Shown piece by piece: positions 35,901 through 44,571 of a stretch of 64,000 bases of DNA (the stretch's first letter is position 1; every line of letters begins with the position of its first letter). Made by a program: the position numbers and the translations under genes. The notes below the pieces were generated by a model. That model saw only the letters and a program-made list of their open reading frames with translations, was not told the DNA's origin and did not search any database. This DNA is from Lumbricus terrestris. Taxonomy: Eukaryota > Annelida > Clitellata > Crassiclitellata > Lumbricidae. Where the stretch lies: assembly GCA_949752735.1 (NCBI GenBank), contig OX457042.1:23407334-23471333 (forward strand), read 5' to 3'.

Positions 35901-38900
35901 CAGATTTATTAAAAGCATACCATAGAATTAAGCTTCAATCAGAGCTTTAGTTTCCATATTCTTAATTTTTACACAAGAAATCAATTAGCCAAAGTAAAAC
36001 ACGCTAAAAGCTTTGACTTTTTACATAGAAATAGTAAAGCATGCTGAAAGCAGATTCTTAGATGCAGTGCTCAAAATCAAACAACCATTGTCCACTCTCT
36101 TATCGAAAGTTTATGTAATAAAAAAAATCCTTTTGAAGAGCTCTTCACTGCTTGAAGTCAGATTCCAAAAATAGATTCCAATAAAAGTAGTTTAACCTGC
36201 CGGGTGCTGTGTTTTGGCTTTACTGCCCCTTGGCCTGGCCGACGGCACTCCTTCTTTATCCACAGAGCCTTGTCTCTTTGGTGGGGGGCCTATAGAAGAT
36301 GCGGAATCACCACCAAGCTTTCTGCTCAACTCAGAATGAAAGTCAGTCAGAGGATTCTGAAGCGAAAAAGAACAAAACAATATTCAGCCAAACACATTTT
36401 TTTCAATTATGCACTCTAGCACTTGAACATTTATATAGCCCCTCTATATACTCCAACAAATATGCCACCTAACAGATCTGAAACTGTGTCTTAGCATTTT
36501 AACAATGAGCGTGTACTAAAGTGACTGGGAAGTCAATTTAAATGGTCCTATACAATTACAATACAATACAATACAGGTTGTCACAAAAGTATTAAGATAA
36601 GCTGCAAGTGTTTCTTGAGTTCCTTGTAGCAATAATACCTAACAAAAATCTATTGTATTTACCCAAACCTGCTGTTTAGTCGCTGAGTCATGTAACACAT
36701 TTATTACTAAGATAATTTATGCCTAACTTGTCAATTTTAATTAACACGAAAATGCAGCTAAATATACACCAAAACAGGGCTGTTAGCTAGCTAAAATAAG
36801 ATAAGATCAGATAAGACTATTCTTTAATATACCAATTGCTATCCGCATTTTGGTGTACATACAAAGTATAATAAACGTATAACAAACGTACATAATTTCT
36901 ATATCCAATCAATGTCAAAGTGTTTTAGAATAGCATAGAATGAACTAATTACTTACACATTTACAAAGTAATAATTTTTCAGCAAAACCCGTCCAATTAC
37001 AAATCAGCTTTGTGTGGAAAAAATTTGAAAACATTTTCTTATTTTAGCCTGATACAGTAAGCCTACGAATTGCACCAAATATAAACATATAATCCTGCAC
37101 AGGCGCATTTAACATCTCAATATTTTCCTTACCCATTTTACTATTGCACCAGACTAAAACTTTGTTCTTACCCAAGCTTTTCCACCTACCGTAGTTGTTT
37201 TAAAATTAAAAGATTTGATATGGCAATTAGTGAAACTAAACAAGCTAGAGAGAAATTACGTAAGAAACAATCACATAGCTGTGGTTTACCTTTGCAGTAT
37301 TTGCCTTGTCATCTTTCAAAGGTTTCTCCCCTTCAGCATCTTCCTCATCATTCACGTCGTTTTGGATGTCAGCTTGAGCCTTCCTTTCCCCGAATAAGTC
37401 TTCATCACTCTACAGCAACAAATTTAATTCTGAACTGATCTGTACAGTACTTTGAATCTCACTTATGTGCTCTGCATGTTTATATCTCTTGCTTCATAGA
37501 GGAAAACAGGGGAGGCGTTCATTATCAGCGTCATTTTCAATTATCAGCACAGAGCCGACTGTGGTCAAACCAAAGCATTTGGATGTTGGACCAGATCATC
37601 AAAGAGTCTGCTGTTTCCTACTCAGCTAATGTCGTTAATAAATTCAACTGCACTGAAGTATAAAGAACAACCCAGGTCATTAGAAGGGGTCCACTCAGTC
37701 AACATGAATGTATGCATGTGTCAAGATCTAGCCATATATTTTTCTTACTTACCTACATATTTTAATTGTACAAAGGGCAGGAAAAGTCTAAAAGAAGTCA
37801 AATGATGATGGCTAAAAAGCAAAGACACAACAAATATAATTTAGACATTTGACGTTCCTGAAAACAGGCTTAGAACTAGCTCGCCACAGCATGTATCCAG
37901 CAATTTATACTTAGAGAGCCTTTAAAGAGCATCACAAAGGCAGAGTCCACCCTGATCACTGACTCGAGGAGAAGATGGTGTGAAAAACAGACAGAATGAT
38001 TAGGAGAGACAAAGATTGAGCTGTAGAAACATAGAATAAAACCGTAGAAAGACGTCTGCAATATCATACGTCATCAGAATCAGTTTCCGATTTCTTTCGT
38101 TCGAGCAATGGAGGTGGCGCTGGAACAGGAGGACCACCACCAATCTCACCATCTGACAAGTGGTCACTTTCCTGGTCATCTTTCTCATCTTCAAAACATA
38201 AAAACTAAAATGTCTTACGCACGAAAGGCATGCGTGCAAGAACGAAGATATTATATCACCACAAAACTACCCTAACAGTAGAATGCCATAGCATAACATC
38301 ATTGTATCATGACGATACACACATAACATCATTGTATCATGACGAGGTCATCTCCTACAACTGAATTCACTTTGCGATCCATGTAGGTAAGCGAAACTCA
38401 CATTTCTTAGTAACGGATGGTGTCTGCCTATGGCTGCCGCTGACGTGTAACTGGGTGCGGTATGTCACCCGAAATCGTCATTTTCAATTAAACAAATATA
38501 TTCCCGTTTTACACATCGCAAAATGAGACTTCACCTGCATTTCCTATTCCCCAATGGATGAATTCCATCGGGCCAATGCAATGCATGACTTGCCAATCAA
38601 TCTCCAGTTCAAAACCATACCAAATTTTCGATGCTTACCATAGTTGTGACAAGGAATCTACTCAGCAGGTTCAAACCTGCAATCGAAAGCTTTCAGTATA
38701 AGTGCATTACCAATCCATGCACTAATCACATGGAAAGTAAGTACTGGTAAATATTCTCACCAACGAGCAGATTGCCAAGACCCAGATTCTCTGTCTGGAA
38801 GAACTGATCTGAACCAATAAGGCACGGCAGCGGACGATACAAGTATGGGTCCTGTTCAAAAAGTAAAAGCATGAAGTTTATTTTTAGGCCAGACCATTAA

Positions 38901-40197
38901 TTTTACTGATTAATAATAATAATAATAAATAATAATAATAATACAAATAAACAATGACAATCTATATGGCTCTGTAACACTGGCCTGCCCCACAAAGTCA
39001 ACTAACAGCAGGGCAGGCCTTAGAAAACAAATGAGTCTTGAGTTTAAACTTTGAAGGTGTCAATCGAGTAAGCCACTCGTAGGGCAGGAGGAAGACTATT
39101 CCAGCACCTGGGGGGCTGGCCACTGTTCACCAAATCGGGGTCTCACCCTAAGAGAATAAATAAGCATTGAGAAACAATTTGAAATATCTGGGCCAGCCCC
39201 CGAGGAGGGAGCGTCGCCAAACAGGTCCCAATTCTTTCGTACGCACTTCATTGACCAGAGATGCTAAGGTGCAAAACTAAGAAGTGACTTAGAGAAAATT
39301 GACTTAGTGATATATAACTACTAACGCTTCATTATCTATCGTGTCTAACAAAGTAAATGAAGCTCATAGCGTTCTTTTAAAACTGCTCTTTTTAACTTAC
39401 ACCATCAAGATAATTTATTTATTAATAAAATTAGGTCTAAATTGAAGCAACTTGTTTCATATCAAATTCATTCATAACAAGTTTGAAACAATTTACAACA
39501 TTTATGCAACCATTCGCATTAAAGATAAAGGAGTCTTTGGCAAAACAATTAAGAAAGACAACTCTACGAAAAGGTACCCACAACAATGAAGATAACCATT
39601 GCCAGAAATTATATCTTTTGGAAAGCAAAATGAGGATGTCGATCTCATAACCTGTTGGGACTATAGATCATGGCATATTTTGACAAATCAACAAAGATAT
39701 CTTAGACACAGTTGACCAAAAAGAGAATACTTCTGGAACAACAATGAATATGCCTTACACAAATAACAATGAAAAAATAGTACAGTCAATAATACGAAAT
39801 TAAAATACGCCATATCCATAACGAAGAGACCTTGCATCAACTTAGAGAATAAAAAAATAAAAACAATAAAAAAAATATACCTTAGGCTCGAGATAGACGT
39901 TGGGTCTGTTTGTGGCATCCTCATCATCTGATTCGGAATTGGCGATGTTCATGTCGAGCTTCTCATAAGCCGTGTCAAAGACGTTAAGTCCAAGTGAAAT
40001 TGCTTCTTTGATCTTTGGAATGAGTTCCATTTCCTTCTGCTCCTGGGTCTTCTCCTGAAACAACACAACACCGCGAAACAAACAGAAATAATCCAAGTAA
40101 TAAGTATCATTAGTAGCTTCTATCATTCTCGTCTGGTTATTTATGATGCAGAAGGGTTAGAGCAAGGTGAGAGAGAGAGAGTTGGACAACAATGCCG

Positions 40198-40242
<45 letters not shown>

Positions 40243-42312
40243 CCAACCAATCAATCAATCAAATACATTTATATAGTGCCCTTCAAGATCTCTACTCAGA
40301 GGTGCTCGATCATTGGACACATGCACGAGAAGAAGAAGGAAGAAGGCAGAGAGCTTTACAAAAAAATGCATTCATAATGTCAACACGTACAATCATACAT
40401 ACACAAACAAAACTCACATACGGAACATTTTTGCAATTTTAATATGTTCTCTCTTGACTTTTTTTAAAGGTTTTCAGAACCTCTTACAGTCACCTAACAT
40501 ACAAATCATACAAACAGACAAGCTGGGAAGAAAACGTGTCTGACAATTGAATAACATTTCGAACCTTTTCTTCCGGTTTCTTATTTCCATCTGCTTGCTC
40601 TACACCAACAACTTCCTCATCGTAGACACGCTACAAGAAAATATCAGCTTTCATGAGATTTCTGTTCAGCAAAGTGATAAAGAGAATTCTCATATTCAAA
40701 AATAAATTTCCAGTGTAAACAAGAGGTATATATAAATATGCTTTGGAAAGATTATATGCTTCTGAAGGAAACTGTTCTAAAATCAGATGCTTTTTAAATG
40801 AAAAGTTGATACACCAGATATGTTTTGATAGGAAGATTTGTAAGCAGAGACATAATACTAAAGGGCAAATTTATACAAAACATGCTTTGGGAAGAAAACC
40901 TTTAAGATGAGAAATGCATTGAAAGTTAAAGCAGTAAGACCAGAGTATGCCTGATAGATAAGTTGTGGGACCACCATCATCACCACCATCATCAACACGG
41001 ATATGATAAACTCACATTCTCCACAAACTGCGTGTTGGCCAGCATCACGAAATCATTAAATACATTGTGAAGTCGAATGTTCGTCAGCTGAAAAAATTGA
41101 CAGAATGCAACATTCACAGTAAGAATTTAATAAACATATGACACATTAATTATTATCGTTAATAAGCAACTTCAATATTGCTGCTGTCAAATGCACAATG
41201 ATACACCTGTACCAAATGATACACCAGCACAAGTCATAGTCAGGCCAAAATCCACTAGAATCAGTCAAAGACAGTAAAGACAAAGAGACAGTCTACAGTG
41301 CAATTGGCAAAAAGTACAGTAAAGATTACAGTACAGTAAGGAAAAGATTTAAATTATGTACCATCATGTGCTGACCAAAGCATTGACTTCTCAAGCACTG
41401 CTATATGGCAGTGCACAACTCATAAAATTTAAAAATGTTGAGCTGAAAATTTATACGGGAGGAAAACCAGAGATAGGCAACGACAAGCAAATTGGAGCAA
41501 TAGAGCATAACAGAGCAAGTGGAACGAAGCCGTTGAAACGAACGAATAATGCACTGTAATGTTCTAACCTAATTTACAGTAAATATCTGACCAATAACAG
41601 CGGATAGAAAGTCAAAAGCGGATCTGAAGCGAGACTTCACCTTAGCATCGTGATTGAGACTGTCGACCTGCTCCTGAATTTCGTGCGTCTGTGACAGCAA
41701 TTTCTGCGAAAATTCTTGTAGATGTTCAAACAACTAAATAAAAAAATGTGAAACAAATGCCAATTAAAGAATTGTTCAATCTTCTCACCTCTGAGCACCT
41801 AGTGCTTCTTCACCATACTCTATTTGCATGAAAAGTCATATTGCACAGCTGAAAAGCAGCCTCCCTGGTTTTTTGCCACTCAATTAGCATTTGCGAAGAC
41901 ACTAACACGTGGAATATCATCAAAGTTCTGGACTTAGCAAGATACATTGATAGCTTTCACTCAAACAAATTCTCAGAGAATAATTTGTAACTAGCAGCAT
42001 TACAACACCCACTGCCAATCAATAAGCATATACAATACATAATACATGTCCCAATATATACAAACAGGCAAGTATGCATGCATATGGCACAAATATACAT
42101 TAATTCATACAATTAAAAGAATGAACAAACAAAATAAATTTTGGGCAGCTTAAAACGGTGGTACATAAATAAGAAAATAAAACAATGTCTAGCAAATAGT
42201 GAAAGCAGATACTCACGCCAACATCACTAGCAAGATTCCATTGTCCTGCAGCTTTTTTCATCTCCTCCACAGTCCACGGATATTCCCAGTGCTTCTTCTT
42301 TGACGAATCCAT
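14374..42312 (-). CDS. WASHC2: WASH complex subunit 2 (FAM21), complete, 29 coding exons
   Basis: The start is the ATG at 42310-42312 (A at -3, protein MDSSKKKHWEYPWTVEEM) and the stop is at 14374-14376. Exons 1-15: 42217-42312, 41641-41733, 41016-41087, 40565-40630, 39881-40054, 38761-38851, 38070-38188, 37290-37409, 36197-36356, 35596-35708, 34689-34782, 33610-33771, 31029-31153, 29768-29857, 29136-29332. Exons 16-29: 28511-28610, 27466-27593, 26501-26552, 25228-25386, 24019-24138, 22894-23097, 21634-21910, 21134-21198, 19636-19716, 19026-19157, 17325-18246, 16405-16547, 15122-15314, 14374-14513. They sum to 4,488 bp (1,495 aa), a little longer than human FAM21, and every junction keeps phase. 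FAM21 is the scaffold that ties the actin-nucleating WASH complex to retromer on endosomes. Exon 12 has two possible donors six bases apart (33610 or 33604), and a small extra exon may lie at 25842-25877. Confidence 0.93.
15790..16012 (+). mobile_element. tRNA-headed SINE with LINE-like tail, copy 2
   Basis: This is a near-identical copy of 13088-13312, with a canonical B box GGTTCGAATCC near 15843-15853, the middle word CCTTGGGCAAGT and the tail GAGCGCCTCTGAGTAG. It lies in the WASHC2 intron between exons 27 and 28, antisense to the gene. Confidence 0.85.
16660..16879. repeat. 20-bp minisatellite, 11 units
   Basis: The unit is TACACTAAACACTACCATGG or a close variant (TATACTAAACACTACCATGG). 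Each unit carries CCATGG except the third unit-end and the last. It lies in a WASHC2 intron. Confidence 0.95.
17011..17064. repeat. CAAT tetranucleotide microsatellite
   Basis: About 50 bp of AATC/CAAT repeats in a WASHC2 intron. Such runs are the usual 3' tails of LINE ends in this window, but no tail body is adjacent here. Confidence 0.9.
17325..19716 (-). CDS. WASHC2: WASHC2 exons 24-26: capping-protein-interacting region and large acidic exon
   Basis: Exon 24 ends KGDRISKLQ and exon 25 gives NIDPASLLPPK and FSLPAQTQTLHSLSK. Exon 26 starts DRAKIPIKRRPPTRKHAEP. Together they align with the human FAM21 stretch containing the CPI-type motif that binds the actin capping protein CapZ (assignment from memory of the family). 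Exon 26 is 922 bp, far larger than its neighbours. It encodes at least six further acidic LF/IF motifs such as DDDDIFVGG, DEDDLFGEKK, DVDLFGTKA and the poly-Asp block before IFANSSLAPK. Confidence 0.88.
18440..18545. repeat. ATGT tetranucleotide microsatellite
   Basis: About 100 bp of GTAT repeats. A second such array lies at 26893-26960. Both are followed by a TATAGTGCCTTACAATAACCTC-like sequence (18557-18590 and 26964-26990), so they share one dispersed repeat in which the microsatellite is the tail. Confidence 0.85.
19636..38188 (-). CDS. WASHC2: WASHC2 exons 7-24: acidic LF-repeat tail, first half
   Basis: Residues 198-986 are low-complexity acidic and Ser/Lys-rich sequence punctuated by motifs of the form LF-(acidic)-LF: for instance LFDVVDDDEEEDLF (exon 12), SLFDDGEDESDIF (13), SLFADDEDDDLF (16), FLFEDDDDEGDSGDLF (17), SLFSGSDDDEDDLF (19), SLFDDDNFLF (20) and RLFGSLDDDEDDLF (21). 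In FAM21 these LFa motifs bind the retromer subunit VPS35 with high avidity. Most exons carry one motif each, so the tail has grown by exon-sized modules. Exon 14 has the conserved LPAGAVSIFGGGDNLF segment. Confidence 0.9.
20080..20200 (+). mobile_element. Possible tRNA-derived SINE head
   Basis: TGGTTGAATGGC resembles a pol III A box, and GGGTTCAATATC about 40 bases on resembles a B box. No second copy was seen in the window, so this is tentative. Confidence 0.3.
20265..20603. mobile_element. hAT MITE (CAGCGGTTCCCAACC termini), copy 1
   Basis: A 339-bp element with ends CAGCGGTTCCCAACC and GGTTGGGAACCACTG, a palindrome GGCCCGCGGGCC near the left end and an AT-rich middle. It has an exact 8-bp duplication ATCTATTA (20257-20264 and 20604-20611). 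A second copy sits at 31229-31576, also within WASHC2. Confidence 0.93.
20621..20759. repeat. 20-bp minisatellite, 7 units
   Basis: The unit is CTTGTAATCTTACAACATAC with small variation. It begins ten bases after the target duplication of the hAT MITE that ends at 20603. Confidence 0.93.
22643..22795 (+). mobile_element. SINE, 5'-truncated copy
   Basis: Only the middle (CCTTGGGCAAGTCC) and tail (GGGAGCGCTTCTGAGTAG, GGTGCTATAAC) of the SINE family seen at 13088 are present. The tRNA head is missing. Confidence 0.8.
23755..23935 (-). mobile_element. SINE copy, minus strand, diverged
   Basis: In reverse complement this gives the SINE middle and tail (GGGAGCGCCTCTGAGTAG at the 3' end). The decayed head region near 23890-23935 keeps the GGAGC-type middle but not clear A and B boxes. 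Confidence 0.7.
24795..24905 (+). mobile_element. LINE/SINE 3' end fragment
   Basis: The segment ends AAAGGTGCTATATAAATGC, the common tail of the CR1-like elements in this window. The upstream part (CCTGTCAGATGCTGTTGG) is not assigned. Confidence 0.45.
25005..25225 (+). repeat. LINE 3' tail expanded into a 21-bp minisatellite
   Basis: A LINE 3' end (CGGGAGAAACCTCTGAATAG, then GGCACCATATAAATTCC) runs straight into about eight units of roughly 21 bp, ATTCCATAGATAGAAATATAA. The unit contains the last bases of the tail itself, so the minisatellite appears to have grown from the tail. Confidence 0.85.
25842..25877 (-). CDS. WASHC2: Possible extra 36-bp WASHC2 exon
   Basis: The minus strand shows a good acceptor (TGTGTTCAG) and a donor (CAG|GTGTTC) around 12 codons, PEFQELTAPGDQ. 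It is phase-neutral between exons 18 and 19, so it could be an alternative exon. Nothing in the family sequence requires it. Confidence 0.3.
25975..26200 (-). mobile_element. LINE C-terminal/3' end fragment (antisense)
   Basis: The tail GGGAGCACCTCTGATTGG points toward 25980. Upstream on the minus strand, AMKDSSFCLHWSSDL resembles the region before the WNSLP motif of the related fragments at 27868 and 7250. Confidence 0.5.
27868..28090 (-). mobile_element. CR1-like LINE C-terminal fragment (antisense)
   Basis: The minus strand reads TTAMKNQAFSVVDPVVWNGL with PFELRLHPG, the WNSLP-LR motif of CR1 reverse transcriptase C-termini, followed by the tail GGGTGCGCCTCTGAGTAG. It lies in a WASHC2 intron. 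Confidence 0.65.
29990..30260 (+). mobile_element. LINE 3' end fragment
   Basis: The plus strand ends GGAGTGCCTCTGAGTAGCG, GGGCGCTATATAAATTC and a short TTGAT repeat tail. Upstream, a decayed frame (LWLGQQPG, then VLQAVEDCFF) corresponds to the last part of the RT protein. Confidence 0.6.
31229..31576. mobile_element. hAT MITE (CAGCGGTTCCCAACC termini), copy 2
   Basis: A 348-bp copy of the element at 20265-20603, with the same GGCCCGCGGGCC palindrome and the end TTGGGAACCACTG. It has an exact 8-bp duplication ATCTAGAC (31221-31228 and 31577-31584). Confidence 0.93.
31600..31745. repeat. Dispersed repeat, copy 1 of 2
   Basis: About 145 bp match 36795-36948 closely (shared words CCAATTGCTATCCGCATTTT and ATTTCTATATCCA). 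It is probably a fragment of an unclassified transposon or LINE 5' region. No termini were identified. Confidence 0.75.
31785..33178 (+). pseudogene. 5'-truncated non-LTR retrotransposon reverse transcriptase
   Basis: The element is inserted antisense in the WASHC2 intron between exons 12 and 13. One frame runs from 31787 to 33166, interrupted by a single TAG at 32570-32572. It contains the RT motifs IIIPIPKKGD, NWRGITLLSTPGKIM, QAGFRPGRSC, FVDFRKAFDSVHR, GVRQGCVLSPMIF and the catalytic FADD (in place of YADD), then FCYLGST, HGAETW, RRILHVSWKDKITNE and the basic GRGRPRKNWMG tail. The endonuclease and upstream parts are absent. The 3' end is a short TAAG-repeat tail, and a 10-bp duplication TACTGACCAA flanks it (31775-31784 and 33179-33188). 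This indicates insertion by target-primed reverse transcription with 5' truncation. One stop makes it nearly intact and probably young. Confidence 0.9.
34235..34335 (-). mobile_element. LINE 3' tail with TTCA repeat (antisense)
   Basis: ATTCATTCATTTATTCATC followed by TGCATAGCACCACTTCAAG and CTACTCAAAAGC is the reverse complement of the common LINE 3' end. Confidence 0.6.
35382..35538. mobile_element. hAT-like MITE (CATGGGCGGAGTTT termini)
   Basis: A 157-bp element with ends CATGGGCGGAGTTT and AAACTCCGCCCATG and an exact 8-bp duplication CTTTTACA (35374-35381 and 35539-35546). Internal GGCTAAGCCCCCC and GGGCTTAGCCCTCCCC blocks are complementary. It belongs to the same family as 4825-5031 and abuts WASHC2 exon 10 by 57 bases. 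Confidence 0.92.
36795..36948. repeat. Dispersed repeat, copy 2 of 2
   Basis: This is the partner of 31600-31745. Both begin near ATAAGA and a TTCTTTAAT word and end near GTTTTAGAATA/GTTTTAAAATA. Confidence 0.75.
38640..38740 (-). mobile_element. Possible tRNA-derived SINE head (antisense)
   Basis: The minus strand has an A-box-like stretch (TAGTGCATGGATTGGTAATG) and a B-box-like GGTTTGAACCTGC. The spacing fits a tRNA head. It directly precedes WASHC2 exon 6. Confidence 0.4.
38761..42312 (-). CDS. WASHC2: WASHC2 exons 1-6: conserved head domain
   Basis: Residues 1-197 form the head that in FAM21 packs with the other WASH-complex subunits. Clear matches to human FAM21 include EYPWTVEEMKKAAGQWNLAS, FLQEFSQ-like EHLQEFSQKLLSQTHEI, RLHNVFNDFVMLANTQFVEN, RVYDEEV, EQKEMELIPKIKEA and YLYRPLPCLIGSDQFF. 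Introns here are 0.4-1.0 kb. They hold an AATC microsatellite with a LINE 3' end (40196-40330) and a LINE fragment just beyond exon 6 (38905-39240). Confidence 0.93.
38905..39240 (-). mobile_element. L2-like LINE C-terminal fragment with ATT tail (antisense)
   Basis: The minus strand gives NSLPPALRVAYSIDTFKV, a frameshift, then KLKTHLFSKACPAVS and a stop. The 3' end runs to GCCATATAGATTGTCATTG and a TTA microsatellite (38913-38943). It is the same subfamily as 2996-3200. Confidence 0.7.
40196..40330 (-). mobile_element. LINE 3' tail with AATC microsatellite (antisense)
   Basis: Sixteen or so AATC repeats (40197-40262) are followed by TATATAGTGCCCTTCAAG and CTCTACTCAGAGGTGCTC, the reverse complement of the common LINE 3' end. 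The microsatellite is its 3' tail. Confidence 0.75.
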
Positions 42313-43149
42313 TTTGAAAGGCCAAGTAGATTCAAAACAAATATGGTCCTAAATATGGGAACAAACATTCTCGTTCAAAACACACAGTTTTGTATTATTG
42401 AAATTTTTTATTGAGTACTTTAGAATCGATTCTCTCCAATGAAACGTTCTTCGCTATTAACTGGTGATCCAAGCAGATCATTCCGTTGTCTCAAAAACTA
42501 CTTCCATTTCTCTGGATCTTTCGCACTGGGAGCGCCACTGATTGGTGTGCACTGTGAGCGGCGCTTCAAAAATTTATGGACACGATAATTATACCGCGTG
42601 ATTCTAATAAATCCTCAAGCGAAAAGTAAAGTACTCATAATAATAGCTCTTGAAAATCAATCATTGCATTCTTTTCAATACAGTCTCCAAGTAGGATCGC
42701 GTATGGATTTAAAATAATTAGAATAGTATATACAGCAGAGTTTTAATAGCAGCATCTTTTTAACAGCGATCTGAATCGGGAGGAGGGCGTTTCCTGTTTC
42801 ATCTGGAGGAGGCTCCACATCAGATTTTCTGTCGGTGTACTCTATCTTAGTTGTTTTGTGACAGTATAAAATTATAAGTTAAGCATTTACCGCTTCTACA
42901 GAAGACCGTTTTCCGGTGGAATTTTCAACATAGATTTCGATTCATGACTTCTTTTGATCAGAAATTGTAAACACTCTTGACGAGTTTTGTTGACATCCAA
43001 CGACGAAAAATCACGTTCACAACCCAGAATATATATTAGATGTTCTAGCGCTATGATATATGTGTGCGATACGTAGCGCCATCTAGAAGTTGCCTAAAAT
43101 TTAGGCAATATTAAACAAGAACCGTTGACAGGTGGCTTGTCTAATGACA
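42313..43149. other. WASHC2 5' flank
   Basis: This should hold the WASHC2 promoter and 5' UTR, but no TATA box or sharp motif could be assigned. A short LINE 3' end (GGGAGCGCCACTGATTGG, GGCGCTTCAAAAATTTATGG) lies at 42527-42578. Nothing else was recognised. Confidence 0.4.
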
Positions 43150-43157
43150 GTCATTCA

Positions 43158-44056
43158 CAGTGTTATTTCAGTTATGGTTTTTCAGTTACAGTTTCAGTTA
43201 CAGTTATCTATTTTTTTATTTTTCAGTTACAGTTTCAGTTACAATTAACTGCAATGAGATTTTTCAGTTTCAGTTACAGTGATTTCTTATTTTTCAGTTA
43301 CAGTTTCAGTTACAGTTATTACGTGTATATTCAAACGTCACAACTACTAAGACACTGATCACAGTCCCACATATTGCGCAAAGTTCCCAGAAAATTGATC
43401 TCCTGATCAATCTGATTTTACATATTGTCGGTTGACTTTAAGGAACACACGACGTTCCAGCTTTACACTTAATCTGTTTCTCTTTCTTGCACTCAAGTCC
43501 CCACAAACTGAGAAGACGCGCTCAACGTATGCTTGTGAAGCAGGCGCGGATACGAAGTCTTCTGCAATCAGGGCCAGAGATGGATAGGAGCTCTGTCACA
43601 TATCATGCTCACAAACCAAAAGATAACGAGTGAAACACCCCTCAAAGTGAATAATCAGCTTGTCATGTAATAGCAGAATTACAAATGTTATAGAAAGGCA
43701 GTAGTCAAACATACTACTATACTATACACTAAGGGGTAGTAAGGGCTCAACTAATGACTAGTTTCTCTTCATTGGTCTCATGTTCTTTAAAGGCATTTCT
43801 TCTCCCCCGAAGTTTCCGTGCTGAGAAAGCCTCTGAATATAGTTATGTTGTGAGAAATGTATAGAAAAAGCACTTGTTTTATTTTCAAGTTAACTCCTTT
43901 TGATTCTTCAGTTATACACTTATTGTTTTTCAGTTTCTATTACAGTTTCAGTTATTCAACACTTTTCAGTTTCAGTTTCAGTTACAGTTAACTGGCATAG
44001 ATTTTTCAGTTATTCTGCCATTTCAGTTACAGTTTCAGTTAATAGAAATAACACTG
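43158..44056. mobile_element. 899-bp non-autonomous hAT transposon with transposase remnant
   Basis: The ends are CAGTGTTATTTC and its complement GAAATAACACTG, flanked by the exact 8-bp duplication GTCATTCA (43150-43157 and 44057-44064). Dense CAGTTA/CAGTTT hexamer arrays occupy both subterminal regions (about 43163-43325 and 43915-44042). The centre keeps the hATC domain of a transposase (43407-43595, minus strand) and a LINE 3' end (about 43745-43870). It inserted into the TTCA tail of the LINE at 44057-44571, between WASHC2 and the F-box gene. Confidence 0.92.
43407..43595 (-). pseudogene. hAT transposase C-terminal (hATC dimerisation) domain remnant
   Basis: The minus-strand frame reads SYPSLALIAEDFVSAPASQA, then YVERVFSVCGDLSARKRN and RLSVKLERRVFLKVN, ending at TGA (43407-43409). 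The pattern (P-x-L-A, A-P-A-S, E-R-x-F-S, R-x-x-L, L-x-x-N) is that of the hATC domain. An in-frame stop just upstream and the small size show that only the 3' end of the transposase gene survived an internal deletion. Confidence 0.85.
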
Positions 44057-44571
44057 GTCATTCATTCATTCATTTCAAGAATTTATATAGCGCCTCTTCA
44101 AGAAATCCACTCAGAAGCGCTCCCAATCCAACCACGGTGAAACAAAAAAGTTTTAAGGAGCTTGTAGAAGACTGATGAGTCAACCCTTGGTAGCAGGCGC
44201 ACCTGCAACGGGAGACTATTCCAGACAGATGGACCTACAACTGAGAAAGCATGACGCTGACAGGCTGAGGTTTCAACACGTGGGACCAAAAGCTTCCCAC
44301 TAGAGGCAGAGCGAAGGGCTCGGCGAGCCAGGACAACAGATACTGGACGGCAGAGCTCAACAAGATAAGTCGGGGCACAGCCAAGGAGACAACGCCAAAC
44401 CAGTGAAGCAATTCTGTACTCGACAGTCAAAAGAAAGATGTTTAACGCCGAATTCTCCTTCAACCAGACTGGTATTGAACACCAGCCTAGTAAAACAGTG
44501 ACGGAGTTCATCGTTGGCGAGAACACTGTAACGCATATCTCTGAAACTCTGCAGGACCACATAAAATCCAT
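44057..44571 (-). mobile_element. CR1-like LINE C-terminal fragment, best preserved 3' end (antisense)
   Basis: An open 157-codon minus-strand frame contains EYRIASLVWRCLLGCAPTYL, ACQRHAFSVVGPSVWNSL and VDSSVFYKLLKTFLFHRG, matching the end of CR1 reverse transcriptases. The stop is followed by GGAGCGCTTCTGAGTGG, GAGGCGCTATATAAATTC and a TGAA repeat tail, into which the hAT element at 43158 inserted. This copy links the tail sequence found all over the window to a LINE protein. Confidence 0.8.

Noticed and set aside
42527..42578. WASHC2 core promoter motif
   Set aside because: The sequence is a LINE 3' end fragment, and no initiator or TATA box could be placed with confidence.
43125..44175. 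Plus-strand frames rich in FSYSFSY or VSVTV
   Set aside because: These are translations of the CAGTTA hexamer arrays of the hAT element.
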